Positions 37,510-46,061 of a stretch of DNA of 64,000 nucleotides are shown piece after piece. The translations under genes and the position numbers were made by a program. The stretch is from assembly GCA_963834725.1 (NCBI GenBank), contig CAWICN010000001.1:3596001-3660000 (forward strand), given 5' to 3'. This DNA comes from PALSA-693 sp963834725 (GTDB lineage Bacteria; Actinomycetota; Acidimicrobiia; Acidimicrobiales; Palsa-688). Positions within the stretch are counted from its first letter, which is position 1; every line of letters begins with the position of its first letter. Below the pieces are notes generated by a model. That model made no database searches, was not told the origin of the DNA, and was given only the letters and a program-made list of their open reading frames with translations.

Positions 37510-38286
37510 CGCGGATTTCTACGCCACGATTCGAACTGCCGCACAGGTACATCGGGCCACCAAAGCCGCCGTTAGGTAATACACGCCGGAGGTCCTAAAA
37601 CTGCCGGTGACCTGGGGATACTTGGCACCCACAATCGATAGCCCGGAAACTCCCGCTAGTGCGCCGATCGTCGCTGCGAGCAGCGCCGCGCCGGGCAGGT
37701 CGGGCAGGAGCGTGGCGGCCGGATCACGCGACTCGCAGCAGCCGGCCACTGGCGACGAGGGCTGCGATTCCTACCGGCACGTTGACGAGGAACACGAGCC
37801 GCCAGTTGGCCTGCACCAGCGCGCCTCCGACGACCGGCCCGGCTGCTGCGATCGCGCCGCTTGCCGACCAAATGCGCACCGCCCAGGACCAGCCCAAGGC
37901 TCGACGGGGTCAGTATCGCTGCCCCGGCTGCCTGCACCAGGCGGAGTCCGACCAGCGTCCACAGTGACGGTGCGATCGCGTAGCCGGCGCTCGCCGCGGT
38001 GAACACGGCGAGGCCCAGCAGGAAGGCGCCCCGTCTGCCGAAACCGATCAGCGAGCCTGCCCGCGGGGATGAGCAGGGCCGCGAAGACGATTGCGTACCC
38101 GTTCAGTACCCAGGAGAGATCCGACGGGGAGGCGCTGATGTAGTCCCGGCCGATGGCGTTGAAGGCAACATTGACGATGAACAGGTCGAGGCTCGCCACA
38201 AAAGTCGCCGTGCACAGCACACCTAGCGCCGCGTTCGGCCTCACCGCCACCTGGCTTGCGTCTTCCATAGCCAGGACCCTACCAAG

Positions 38287-38312
38287 TCTGACTATGCAAT
38301 GCAATAGTCAGA
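38287..38312. promoter_or_regulatory. Operator palindrome between MFS and HxlR genes
   Basis: TCTGACTAT and its perfect complement ATAGTCAGA are separated by 8 nt, in the 60-nt gap between the divergent MFS pseudogene and the HxlR gene. The size and position are those expected of a dimeric winged-helix repressor site controlling both directions. Confidence 0.7.
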
Positions 38313-38328
38313 TGCTAAGGTAGAAGCC

Positions 38329-38886
38329 GTGAGTTCCATCACCCTTACCGGAGCGCTCACCGACCGCGACGCCTGGAGCGCTGAGAGTTGCTCGCTTGAT
38401 GCCGCGCTGGAGATGATCGGTCGCCGCGCCACCATGCTGGTGCTCCGGGAGGCGTTCTACGGCGCTCACCGCTTCGAGGAGTTCGTCCGTCGGGGCGGTT
38501 TCACCGAAGCGGTGACCGCGGCGCGCCTGCGCGAACTCGTCGACGACGGCCTCCTCGAACGGCGCCCCTACCAGGATCCCGGTCGGCGCACACGCGATGA
38601 GTACCACCTAACAGCCAAAGGCCGCGACCTCTTCGACGCGGTCGTCGCCCTCATGCGCTGGGGCGACAAGTGGGTCCAACCCGACGGCGGCCCGATCTCC
38701 TTCACCCACGCGAACTGCGGCTCCCCCGTCGGCGTCGAGGTCCGTTGCGCCCACGGGCATTCAGTGCCGCTCGAGGAAGTCGTAGCCGACCTCCGCCATC
38801 GGGTACCGCGTTCACGCCGCGGGGGTGCGGTCGAGAGACGCGGGCGAGCAGCACACAAGCATGAGTCGATCGCCACACAGGAGTAG
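38329..38886 (+). CDS. HxlR-family transcriptional regulator
   Basis: 185 residues from GTG 38329. It has the HxlR core: an N-terminal Cys (ESCSLDAALEMIG), RRATMLVLREAFYGAHRFEEF, then VTAARLRELVDDGLLERRPY and YHLTAKGRDLFDAVVALMRWGD. The C-terminal part adds CGSPVGVEVRCAHGH, a possible Cys/His metal site. HxlR regulators sense aldehydes or redox signals, often through the N-terminal Cys. It faces the inactivated DHA2 transporter and precedes an SDR gene by 4 nt. Confidence 0.9.
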   Translation: MSSITLTGALTDRDAWSAESCSLDAALEMIGRRATMLVLREAFYGAHRFEEFVRRGGFTEAVTAARLRELVDDGLLERRPYQDPGRRTRDEYHLTAKGRDLFDAVVALMRWGDKWVQPDGGPISFTHANCGSPVGVEVRCAHGHSVPLEEVVADLRHRVPRSRRGGAVERRGRAAHKHESIATQE

Positions 38887-38890
38887 ACCG

Positions 38891-39713
38891 ATGGGAAGAG
38901 AGACAGGTCGGATAGCCCCCGTGACAGGGGCGTCTTCGGGAATCGGAGAGGCGTCAGCACGCGCCCTCGCTCGCGCCGGGTTCACCGTATACGGCACCAG
39001 TCGCAAAGCGGTGCTCGGTGAGCGCCGGGGAGATGCCATCTTGGTCCCGCTCGACATCACCAGCGACGAGTCGGTCACCGCCGCCTTGGGCGAGGTCGTC
39101 GAACGGTCTGGCCGCATCGACGTGCTGGTCAACAATGCGGGGGTCGGCGTCGCCGGTGCGGCCGAGGAGAGCTCGATCGAGCAGGCACGGGCTCTGTCCG
39201 AGACTAACCTGTTCGGGGCGATCAGGATGACCCGAGCGGTCCTCCCCTACATGCGCAATGGGCAGCGGCAGGATCATCAACGTCAGCTCCATAGTCGGGC
39301 TCATCCCAGGACTGTTCATGGCCCTCTACGCGGCGACCAAGCATGCCATGGAGGGATACTCAGAGTCACTCGACCATGAAGTGCGGGAGCTCGGGATCCG
39401 AGTGCTGCTAGTCGAACCGGCCTACACCAAAACCTCGTTCGATGTGAACAACATCGCAGCCGACGAACCGCTCGCCGTGTACGCCGAACGCCGCGGAGCC
39501 GTCACCGCGCTCACCGTCGCCGCGCTCAAGGCCGGCGATGAACCCTCTGTTGTGGCGCAGGCGATTCTCGCCGCCGCGATCGATCCAAAGCCGAAGCTTC
39601 GCTATCCGGCTGGAAAGGTGTCGCGCCGCGTATCCCTGTTGCGTCGCTACGTTCCCACGGCCGCATTCGACAAGCAGATCCGCAAAATCAATCAACTTGC
39701 TGCGGCCCCATGA
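38891..39713 (+). pseudogene. Short-chain dehydrogenase/reductase gene, frameshifted
   Basis: ATG 38891. The first frame has the Rossmann TGASSGIG and LVNNAGVG motifs and runs to VLPYMR. The second frame continues MGSGRIINVSS (catalytic Ser), YAATK (Tyr and Lys) and VEPAYTKTSF to the stop at 39713. The shift is a single nucleotide near 39257-39262. All catalytic residues survive, so this is a recent lesion or a sequence error. It is probably cotranscribed with the HxlR gene. Confidence 0.88.
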
Positions 39714-39826
39714 GGCACCCACGCCCTTCAGCTATCCGGACGGATCCCAGCACGGCCGATGGGTGCACCTTTAGCGTACCGCAGGGGCGTGCCCGAGCGA
39801 AGGCCTCCATCGTGTCCTACATCGCT

Positions 39827-40343
39827 AACCAGGGCTGCATCTCCTCGAGCGCCCGGTCGGTGATCCGGCTGATGGTCTCTTTCGAGACTGACGCCCCGTA
39901 GAGCTCGGCGAAGTGGGCGCTGATCTCCCCGGTCGTCAGTCCTTTCGCGTCAAGCGACAGGACGATCTCGTCCACCCCGTTCAGGCGGCGCTGGCGTTTC
40001 TTAACGATCTGCGGTTCGAAAGTCCCGGCCCAATCCCGGGGCACGTCGATCTCGACATTGCTAGAGTTTTCGGTCAGCACGGTCTTCGAGCGGGTGCCAT
40101 TCCCCACGTTGCCGGAACCGGCCCCCGGCCCGGTCCTTCTTGGCGTAGCCCAGATGGTCGGTCATCTCCTCGCCCAAATCGGCCTCGATCACCGATCTCG
40201 TCAGCTGCTTGAGCAGCCCGTCCGGGCCGGTCAAGGGCAGGCACTTCTCCTTGGCCTGGCGGACAGCTCCGTCGCCACCTCCTGCTCAGCCGACAACTCG
40301 GCCGGCCGTTTCTTGGCCATATCATCCAGTGTTGCAGTCATCT
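39827..40343 (-). pseudogene. IS256-family transposase fragment (N-terminal part)
   Basis: ATG 40343 begins TLDDMAKKRPAELSAEQE. After frame changes it reads TGPDGLLKQLTRSVIEADL, then GEEMTDHLGYAKKD and GNGTRSKTVLTE. It continues IVKKRQRRLNGVDEIVLSL, then KGLTTGEISAHF, to EEMQPWLA, where it stops. The catalytic DDE part is absent. It is a different IS256 subtype from the copy at 29200-30684. Confidence 0.85.
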
Positions 40344-40697
40344 CCAGCCTTTCTCGCTGAGCCCTGCGGCTCAGCGTGTCAAGCTGGACACACCCTTCGT
40401 GGACAGTCCCCGTCCCGACGACGGGCGTGGGGCTACGCTTGCGTCCGCTTGGATCCTATATACGATTACTTCGGCGCAATGGCGATCCGCGCTGTCTCGA
40501 TTGGCAGTCGATCGGTTGGGCCATCTCTTCGATGCCATCGGATGGCGGCAGGTCATGGGTGCGCGCACCTATCACTTCCTGGTGTCTCGCTCAGGTAGAG
40601 CGGTCGGACATCTGAGCATATCTGGCTTATGCGTGGGTACTGACCCTCAATCGCTCGTGGCGCAGAGGTTTCGGTGTCGGGCCATTAATCGATGGCG
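40344..40697. other. Unassigned sequence
   Basis: About 350 bases between two gene fragments. Short open frames exist but none has a recognisable motif or start signal. Confidence 0.5.
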
Positions 40698-41160
40698 CTA
40701 GGCGCGTCTCGGGGGGAGTCCGTTTTGTTTGCGGTACCGCTGGTGGTTGCGTGGCTTGTTCTTGACCGGGAGACAATCGAACGCGCTTTCCGCGATTGAG
40801 GTGAGGGAGCTGGCGCTGCGGCCCGCTGCGCCCATGACGTCGATTCCGCGGAAGATGGTGAAGAGGAGCCAGGCAAGCTCGTCGGGATCTGCATCAGGGT
40901 CGATGTCGCCGCTGCGCTGTACCGCTTTCACGCATGCGGCCAAGGAGGCTTCGATAACCGCCAATGAGGCGTTATTTCGACGTCGAACATCGCGATCGGT
41001 CGCGCCGATCTCGAGAGTCATCTTGGCGGCGAAGCACACTGCGGCTGCGCGGTCCTGGGCTGGCGGTACGCCGGGTCCGAGTGGCACTCCCTGAACGGCT
41101 GTAAGTAGGAACTGGTGGAGTCGTTCGAGTGCCTGCAGCCACATTCGGCCAATCTGGGAC
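40698..41160 (-). pseudogene. TetR-family regulator fragment (C-terminal domain)
   Basis: The sequence reads AAVCFAAKMTLEIGATDRDV, then DPDADPDELAWLLFTIFRGIDVMGAAGRS, typical of a TetR ligand-binding domain that ends near LTSIAESAFDCLP. No DNA-binding domain precedes it: the upstream sequence switches to an unrelated plus-strand gene at about 41130-41160. It is therefore a 3' fragment left by rearrangement. Confidence 0.7.
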
Positions 41161-41671
41161 ACGACCATCGGCCGCTCCAGTCTCGATCACCGGGTCCACG
41201 ACGACCCCGAGCTCCTGGAACACCCCGGATACGGCAACCTGGGAGGCAGCGCAGTTCGTCACGGCCGAGAAGGGCTACGCCTGGGACCAGCCCGGCGGCA
41301 TCGGCGGCTGGGCGCTCAGAGCCAAGCCGTACTGCACTACGAGCTACTGGGCGAGCCTCGACCAGCAGGTGCGATCCGCCGAGGCTGCCCAATCACCCGG
41401 GCACGGCGACAGCGGCGACAACGTCTACTGGCAGAACGTCCAGTCCGAAAAAGAAACCCTCTTCATCGAGCCGACCGCCGCCTACGTCATCACCGAGGCC
41501 GGTGTCACCCCCACCTCGGAGTGGGTGCGAGTCACTTACGACACCACCGACGTGACCGCACGAAACCCCGACCCTGCCCCCCAATACGGAGGCCAAGAGG
41601 ACGTCGTCATGTCCAAGGTCGGGAGCCGGTGGCTCGTGTCAGGCGAAGGAAACTACGACGCCGAGGGTTGA
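41129..41671 (+). CDS. Hypothetical secreted-type protein, possibly 5'-truncated
   Basis: Up to 180 residues. The region WEAAQFVTAEKGYAWDQP to SKVGSRWLVSGEGNYDAEG has the look of a small extracytoplasmic beta-rich domain like those in conjugation-associated or Mce-associated proteins (inference). No signal peptide or membrane anchor is visible, and the start overlaps the TetR fragment, so the native N-terminus is probably missing. A small membrane-protein gene follows 28 nt later. Confidence 0.45.
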   Translation: MPAATFGQSGTRPSAAPVSITGSTTTPSSWNTPDTATWEAAQFVTAEKGYAWDQPGGIGGWALRAKPYCTTSYWASLDQQVRSAEAAQSPGHGDSGDNVYWQNVQSEKETLFIEPTAAYVITEAGVTPTSEWVRVTYDTTDVTARNPDPAPQYGGQEDVVMSKVGSRWLVSGEGNYDAEG

Positions 41672-41699
41672 GCGCGGGCCGGGCGTTCCGGCCGTTCTC

Positions 41700-42029
41700 T
41701 TGGACGCCATGGAACCTGGCTGGCTTCTGGCTGACATGTGTACCGTCATCCGTCGGGCCGTCGGCGTGGTGCTCGCCACCGCCGCGGTGATCGCACTTGG
41801 CTGGGAAGTATTCGCCCTCCTGGTCGCTCTTCTCGTCGGTCAGAACTGGGATGTCGGGGCGGTCCTCACCGTGCTCGGGATGGCCGCCGGCGGCCTGATT
41901 GGGCTCGTGCTGGCCTGGCAGGTCTGGCCGCACCGCGCCCGGCTGCACCGTCACGCCCTGGCGTCCACGCCGCCTTCACCTTCGGTCCCGCCGCTGCCCA
42001 CATCGCCGCAGCCCAAGTCCTCAGAGTGA
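41700..42029 (+). CDS. Small membrane protein
   Basis: 109 residues with two clear transmembrane helices (VVLATAAVIALGWEVFALLVALLV and VLTVLGMAAGGLIGLVLAW, split by NWDVGA) and a Pro/Ser-rich cytoplasmic tail. Start choice is uncertain (ATG 41700, or ATG 41736 just before the first helix). It could be cotranscribed with the preceding hypothetical gene. No family recognised. Confidence 0.5.
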   Translation: MDAMEPGWLLADMCTVIRRAVGVVLATAAVIALGWEVFALLVALLVGQNWDVGAVLTVLGMAAGGLIGLVLAWQVWPHRARLHRHALASTPPSPSVPPLPTSPQPKSSE

Positions 42030-42196
42030 GTCATTGAAAGGACGGCGGCTACCTCGTCAAACACCTGTCAGAGGCCCCGGGGCCTGTTTCGTAGGGGCGC
42101 GGTCACCTTGGGATGTCGGGATGGCGGAGACGAGTCTTTTGGGGCCAGTCTGGCTGGGCTGGCGCCTGCTCGTAGTGTCGCCGGCCCCCACCCTGC

Positions 42197-42228
42197 GTAT
42201 ATCCGCACCGCGCCGATTGAGATATACT
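42197..42228 (+). promoter_or_regulatory. vapBC operator and promoter
   Basis: GTATATC (42197-42203) and its perfect complement GATATAC (42221-42227) are separated by 17 nt. The right arm overlaps a TATACT -10-like hexamer (42223-42228) only 7 nt before the GTG of the antitoxin, as expected for a leaderless transcript repressed by its own VapBC complex. Confidence 0.5.
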
Positions 42229-42234
42229 TGGAGG

Positions 42235-42441
42235 GTGAGCAAGCGACTGGTAGACATCGACGACGACCTTCTCGAGGCAGCCTCCTCGATCCTGGGCGCG
42301 TCAACCATGAAGGACACAGTGAACCGCTCACTCGAGGCGGTAGTTCTGGCTGATCGGCGGCGCCGGCATGCCCACCGACTGGAGGCGATGCAGGGCCTTG
42401 ACCTTGATAATCCCAAGGTCATGTCGGGCGCGTGGCGCTAG
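42235..42441 (+). CDS. vapB: VapB-type antitoxin
   Basis: 68 residues from GTG 42235. It has the short ribbon-helix-helix N-terminus of actinobacterial VapB (KRLVDIDDDLLEAASSILG, then TMKDTVNRSLEAVV) and a basic linker before the toxin-binding tail. It overlaps the toxin gene by 10 nt, the usual arrangement. It should neutralise VapC and repress the operon through the palindrome upstream. Confidence 0.88.
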   Translation: MSKRLVDIDDDLLEAASSILGASTMKDTVNRSLEAVVLADRRRRHAHRLEAMQGLDLDNPKVMSGAWR

Positions 42442-42848
42442 ACGCTCAGTACCTGGCGGATAAGAGCGCACTCTCCCGTTTCCCGGTCCCAGCTGTAGCC
42501 CAGCGTCTCCGTCCGCTCCTCGAGGAAGGCTCCATCGCCACCTGTGCGATCGTCGACCTCGAGTTGCTCTACAGCGCTCGAAACCTCGCCGATTACGAGG
42601 AGGTGCTGGAGGAGCGTCGGAGTCTCGACACCGCGCCCATCACGCCCGAGGTGATGACCAAGGCGATCGAGCTTCAACATGAGCTGGCCCGGCATGGTCA
42701 CCATCGCGTCCCGATACCTGATCTCGTGATCTCTGCTGCGGCCCAAGCCGCCGACTTGACCGTGCTGCACTACGACTCCGACTTCGAACGAATCGCCGAC
42801 GCCGGCGGTGCCGCCCAGGAATGGGTGATCCCGCGAGGATCGCTGTAG
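42432..42848 (+). CDS. vapC: VapC-type PIN-domain ribonuclease toxin
   Basis: 138 residues from GTG 42432. The acidic PIN residues are visible: YLADKSAL (Asp), CAIVDLELLYSARN (Glu), IPDLVISAAAQ (Asp) and LHYDSDFERIA (Asp). It is complete and therefore probably active, cleaving a tRNA or rRNA target as do other VapC proteins. With VapB it may stabilise the decayed accessory region that surrounds it. Confidence 0.92.
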   Translation: MALDAQYLADKSALSRFPVPAVAQRLRPLLEEGSIATCAIVDLELLYSARNLADYEEVLEERRSLDTAPITPEVMTKAIELQHELARHGHHRVPIPDLVISAAAQAADLTVLHYDSDFERIADAGGAAQEWVIPRGSL

Positions 42849-42998
42849 CACCACACTCCCGGCGATTGGTGGCAGTGGTCGGCCGCACGGAGGCTGCGTG
42901 GTATGGGACGGTCGTCTACCTCATTCTTGTGATTGCCGTTTCGACATCGTTCCCCAAGCGTTAGCCGGCTCGCGCGTCGGATCATCAGAGCACCGCGT

Positions 42999-43615
42999 TC
43001 AGCCTTTGCGGGCGACGCCTTCGTAGGTGTAGCCGAACATCTTGGGTTCGCCCTTCATGTAGTAGGTGTCCAGCGCATCGATATCGAAGCCAGCTCGCTC
43101 AATCAGTTCGGGGATCCGTCGTATCAGATGACACCCGCCCGCTATGCGCTTCCACGGTGGTCGATCCGGCTCTGCCAGCGGGCCACCTCGGCGTCGGGCG
43201 CCTGACCGTGCTCCACGAAGTGGAAGCTGCCGCCGGGCTTGAGCACACGACGGATCTCGGCTAGCGCGGCGTCGACGCTCGGGATCGTGCACAGGGTCCA
43301 TGTGGACAGCACTGCGTCAAATCCTTCTGAGGGCAGGTCGAGCTTCTCGCCGGTCAACCCGGCCAGCTCCACCTCGGCCGAGGTGCCAACGATCCGCGAT
43401 TGAGCGATCCGCATGCACACTGCCGACGGCTCAACGGCTGCCACCTTGACGACCTGCGCCGGGTAGTACGGGGCGTTCAACCCGGTGCCGAAACCGACCT
43501 CCACGACGTCGCCCGAGAGCCCGGCCGCGACGCGCGCTCGCACCTCGCGCATGTCCTTGCGGTCCATCACCTTGTCTTGGAAACGGGGCAGGACCTGTTC
43601 GGCGTAGAAACCCAT
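42999..43615 (-). pseudogene. Class I SAM-dependent methyltransferase, frameshifted
   Basis: ATG 43615: YAEQVLPRFQDKVMDRKDM, VVEVGFGTGLNAPYYP (SAM motif I), LSTWTLCTIPSVDAAL and VLKPGGSFHFVEHG. A 1-nt deletion near 43157-43161 moves the last part to another frame: WKRIAGGCHLIRRIPELIE, later YYMKGEPKMFGYTYEG. It resembles phospholipid-type small methyltransferases. Only the frameshift prevents a complete protein of about 200 residues. Confidence 0.85.
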
Positions 43616-43899
43616 CTGCGACCTCCCGACCGACGCTAGCGCGCTCAGCTACGTCTCTGACCCTCGTCGGATCGCGGTTCGCCGCTCCTACGTAGCCGCG
43701 CCCGTGCAGACCGACGGGGTGCTGTGGCGACCCTGATCAGGGCAGGCCGTGGTCGACCCATTGGCAGCTATCCGGTCTGGATGCGGGCTCGGGGACTCAC
43801 GGCCCGCTCGGCGGTGATGGGCACGAAGGTGGGGCCGTCAAGCCGATGCGCTGGATCCAGCGATAAGGCCGGGGGCGAGCCGCGGCCCGCCTGCTTGGG

Positions 43900-44616
43900 T
43901 CAGTCGGCGGCGCCGGGCACAGCGCGATCGGTGACACCACACCCAGGCGCCGCGCAGGCACACGTCGCGCCCGCCCATGCCCGTCGACCTTCGACGACCG
44001 CCCAGGCGGAGATGCCCAAGGCCACAACGCCATCAAGCGACCAGATACCCAGGAGCGTATTGGCCAGCAGCCCGGCCAACACGGCGAGCGCGAGGTAGGC
44101 GCACAGGAGGTTCTGGGTGCCCTCCCCGGCGGTCGCGGGCGACCCCAGACGCACCCCGATACGTCGCTTGGCGATGCCGAGCGCCGGCTCCAGAACCGCA
44201 GTTCCGGCAGTGAGGACGATGCCGACGATGCTGGTCTCCGCCCGAGCACCGCTCGCCAGCGAGCGCGCCGCCTCGACCGCGATGTAGGGGGCGAGCAGAA
44301 AGAAGCTGACCGCGACCAGTTGTTGCGCTCTACGTTCGGACGTCGAGCTGGTAAGTCTCGCGCCGGTGAACCGCCAGATAACGATGACACTGGCGAGCGC
44401 CTCAATGCCGCTGTCGAGCCCGAACCCGAGCAGAGCGGTGGAACCCGCCACCACGGCCGCGCCGATCGCCACGCCGGCCTCGATACCGAGCCAACCCAGC
44501 GTCACCCACGACAGCGTCCGCGCCAGCCGTGCCAGTCGAAGCCAATCGGTCGGCCGCTCGTCGATATCCCGCGAAGGATGGACCTCGCTCGAGACGCTGC
44601 GAGCAGACCCGATCAC
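43900..44616 (-). CDS. Cation diffusion facilitator-like membrane transporter
   Basis: About 238 residues from GTG 44616, whose GTGA overlaps the CadI-like stop. It has about six helices, including LGWLGIEAGVAIGAAVVAGSTALLGFGLDSGIEALASVIVIWRF, the CDF-type helix 2 with GxDSxIE, and later LAVLAGLLANTLLGIWSLDG. A Cys-rich tail (TCACAAPGC) may bind metal. Coupling to a CadI-like protein and a CmtR-like sensor points to export of Cd(II), Pb(II) or a related ion. Confidence 0.85.
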   Translation of the reverse strand: MIGSARSVSSEVHPSRDIDERPTDWLRLARLARTLSWVTLGWLGIEAGVAIGAAVVAGSTALLGFGLDSGIEALASVIVIWRFTGARLTSSTSERRAQQLVAVSFFLLAPYIAVEAARSLASGARAETSIVGIVLTAGTAVLEPALGIAKRRIGVRLGSPATAGEGTQNLLCAYLALAVLAGLLANTLLGIWSLDGVVALGISAWAVVEGRRAWAGATCACAAPGCGVTDRAVPGAAD

Positions 44617-44990
44617 GGCGTCTCGATGTGCTCCAGCACCGTGTAGTACTCCCAGGCGACTCGGTCGGGGTCGTGGAGCCATGTCTTGTCCTGCCGGGCG
44701 TAGCAGCAGATCGCCCCCGGCTGGGGTGACGGGTGAAGACCGCTCGCCCCGAGACGCCGTTGGGCTTGGTCGACTTCTTCGGACGAGTCGACCTCGACAC
44801 CAAGGTGGTTGATCGTTCCTCCCGGACCGTTGCCGGGCGCGTTGAGCACCAACTTCAGGGGCGGATCCGCGATGGCGAAGTTGGCGTATCCCGGCCGAAG
44901 CTTGGCCGGTTCGACGCCGAACAGCCGTGAGTAGAACGCGACCGCCTCGTCGAGATCGGTCACGTTGATGGATAGCTGGACTCGGGACAT
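44613..44990 (-). CDS. CadI/ArsI-type VOC metalloprotein
   Basis: 125 residues from ATG 44990 with AGGAGC 6 nt upstream. The VOC fold reads SRVQLSINVTDLDEAVAFY, then SRLFGVEPAKLRPGYANF, and HLGVEV. It includes the Cys pair of the CadI/ArsI subgroup in GAICCYARQDKTWLHDP. Known members are cadmium-inducible proteins or C-As lyases for organoarsenicals. It lies between the metal sensor and the CDF transporter and is probably coexpressed with both. Confidence 0.88.
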   Translation of the reverse strand: MSRVQLSINVTDLDEAVAFYSRLFGVEPAKLRPGYANFAIADPPLKLVLNAPGNGPGGTINHLGVEVDSSEEVDQAQRRLGASGLHPSPQPGAICCYARQDKTWLHDPDRVAWEYYTVLEHIETP

Positions 44991-45016
44991 GGGCGCTCCT
45001 TTCGTCTTGGGGCCGG

Positions 45017-45319
45017 TCAATCGCAGCGGCCGGGCAGGTTCAGCGACGCCAACAGACGCAGCCCGTCGGCCAGGCCGGGGTCGGCCAGCTCGTAGCGGAC
45101 GCGCCGACCCACCGCTGTAGCGGTCACCAGCCCGCACTCCCGCAGGCAGGTGAGGTGGTTCGACAGGTTGGCCCGGGTAGTGCCGAACTCTTCGGCCATC
45201 TCCGCCGGGTAGCCGGGACCGTCGATCAGCTGGACCAGCACCCGCCTTCGAGTCGAATCGGCCAGGGCGGTGCCCACGCGGCCGAGGGCCCCAAGGTCAA
45301 TCGACGCTGATACAGCCAT
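45017..45319 (-). CDS. ArsR/SmtB-family metal sensor, CmtR-like
   Basis: 100 residues. The winged helix includes RANLSNHLTCLRECGLV, in which the CxxxC pair matches the Cd/Pb-binding cysteines in helix 4 of mycobacterial CmtR. A C-terminal Cys (PGRCD) could be the third ligand. The start codon (ATG 45319) lies within the operator repeats at 45310-45346, so it should repress itself and the downstream CadI-CDF genes until metal binds. Confidence 0.9.
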   Translation of the reverse strand: MAVSASIDLGALGRVGTALADSTRRRVLVQLIDGPGYPAEMAEEFGTTRANLSNHLTCLRECGLVTATAVGRRVRYELADPGLADGLRLLASLNLPGRCD

Positions 45320-45346
45320 AGCTGAACTATACAGCCAACGCTGAAC
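45310..45346. promoter_or_regulatory. Tandem operator repeats of the metal-resistance operon
   Basis: ATACAGCCATAGCTGAAC (45310-45327) and ATACAGCCAACGCTGAAC (45329-45346) are two near-identical 18-bp copies in tandem. Each contains the dyad CAGC-4 nt-GCTG. They overlap the start codon of the CmtR-like gene, fitting ArsR-type autorepression. Confidence 0.7.
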
Positions 45347-45942
45347 GGTAGCAAAGAACTAGGACTGGTGTCGGCCAGCCATATCCCCAATGCCCAAACC
45401 TGGCCCTATCCGCTGAATCGTCTTGAACACCGTCGGTTCGGCTGGTGCCACACCCGAATGGGCCGTGTCCCACTATCCCGGTCTCACGGGTCGCAGGCGA
45501 CATCCTCAAAGTGCCGTTATCTCGAGTGGGGTCGAGAACACGGGCCTGGCCCGCCCCCTGCGTCGTGGACATGTCCTAGTAGAGGGCGCCAGCGCGAGGA
45601 GTAGAGCGAAAAGGCGGCAAGGAAGAAGGAGATTGGCGTGAATCACGTCGATGACACGACTAGAGATAACGCGTCCTCGACGAAGTGCCACGGTCTCGTC
45701 AGCTATATCGAAGACGCCTGAATTCGGGCTAGAGATAAGTGCCAGTGAGGATTAGGGGGTGCTTGACGCTGGGACGGTCCGTTTTCTCGAAGCGGGTCCT
45801 GTTGGTGTCGGGGTTGTTGGTCGGAATGTCACTCTGGCAGCTCATGGGGGGGGCCGCCAGGGGTGTACTGGTCGATGCGGTAGGAGATTTTCGTGTCGGT
45901 GTCGGATTTGGCGGCAGGATGAGACGTCCTGAAATTGGTGAG
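45347..45942. other. Unassigned sequence before the IS110-associated cassette
   Basis: About 600 bases with no supportable gene. The 10-mer CTAGAGATAA occurs twice (45660-45669 and 45729-45738), possibly marking an old element border. Confidence 0.4.
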
Positions 45943-45983
45943 GGGTCCCTCCCCGGTTGAGTTCGCGCTCAGGGGAGGGACCC
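45943..45983. terminator. Strong 12-bp stem-loop
   Basis: GGGTCCCTCCCC (45943-45954) pairs perfectly with GGGGAGGGACCC (45972-45983) around a 17-nt loop. No U-tract follows, so it may be a terminator-like barrier or a structured RNA at the left part of the transposon-associated cassette. Confidence 0.45.
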
Positions 45984-46061
45984 GGAAGGCGGTAGTCGCC
46001 TGTGGCGATTCTATGGCCTTGTGCGTTGTCGGTGGCGGCGTAGGCGGCGGCCGGCAAGGGG

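Larger units (their letters stand above)
35304..37655. mobile_element. IS1634-type (IS4 superfamily) insertion sequence with a passenger gene
   Basis: 2352 bp with 17-bp perfect terminal inverted repeats CGGGAGTTTCCGGGCTA (35304-35320) and its complement (37639-37655). It is flanked by CTAG on both sides (35300-35303, 37656-37659), read as the target duplication. A second, subterminal inverted pair GTGTATTACCTA occurs at 35422-35433 and 37573-37584. It contains a full-length transposase and a coupled small gene. Its removal restores the host MFS frame. Confidence 0.9.
34510..38268 (-). pseudogene. DHA2-type MFS drug transporter gene, IS-interrupted and multiply frameshifted
   Basis: The N-terminal half starts at ATG 38268 (FVASLDLFIVNVAF, then LSWVLNGYAIVFAALLIPAGRLADR). 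The C-terminal half is 35299 leftward (MGLVKGPDWGW, then GSGVGLALPEIMAAS). An IS1634-like element (35304-37655) lies between. Removing it with one CTAG restores GALAMGLVKGPDWGW. At least three 1-nt frame changes occur in the N-terminal half (near 38044, about 37880 and about 37735) and one near the C-terminus. The gene is divergent from an HxlR regulator that probably controlled it. Confidence 0.9.

Noticed and set aside
45660..45738. CTAGAGATAA twice as a possible CRISPR-like or IS border repeat
   Set aside because: Only two 10-bp copies 69 nt apart, no further units and no associated genes; too weak to call.
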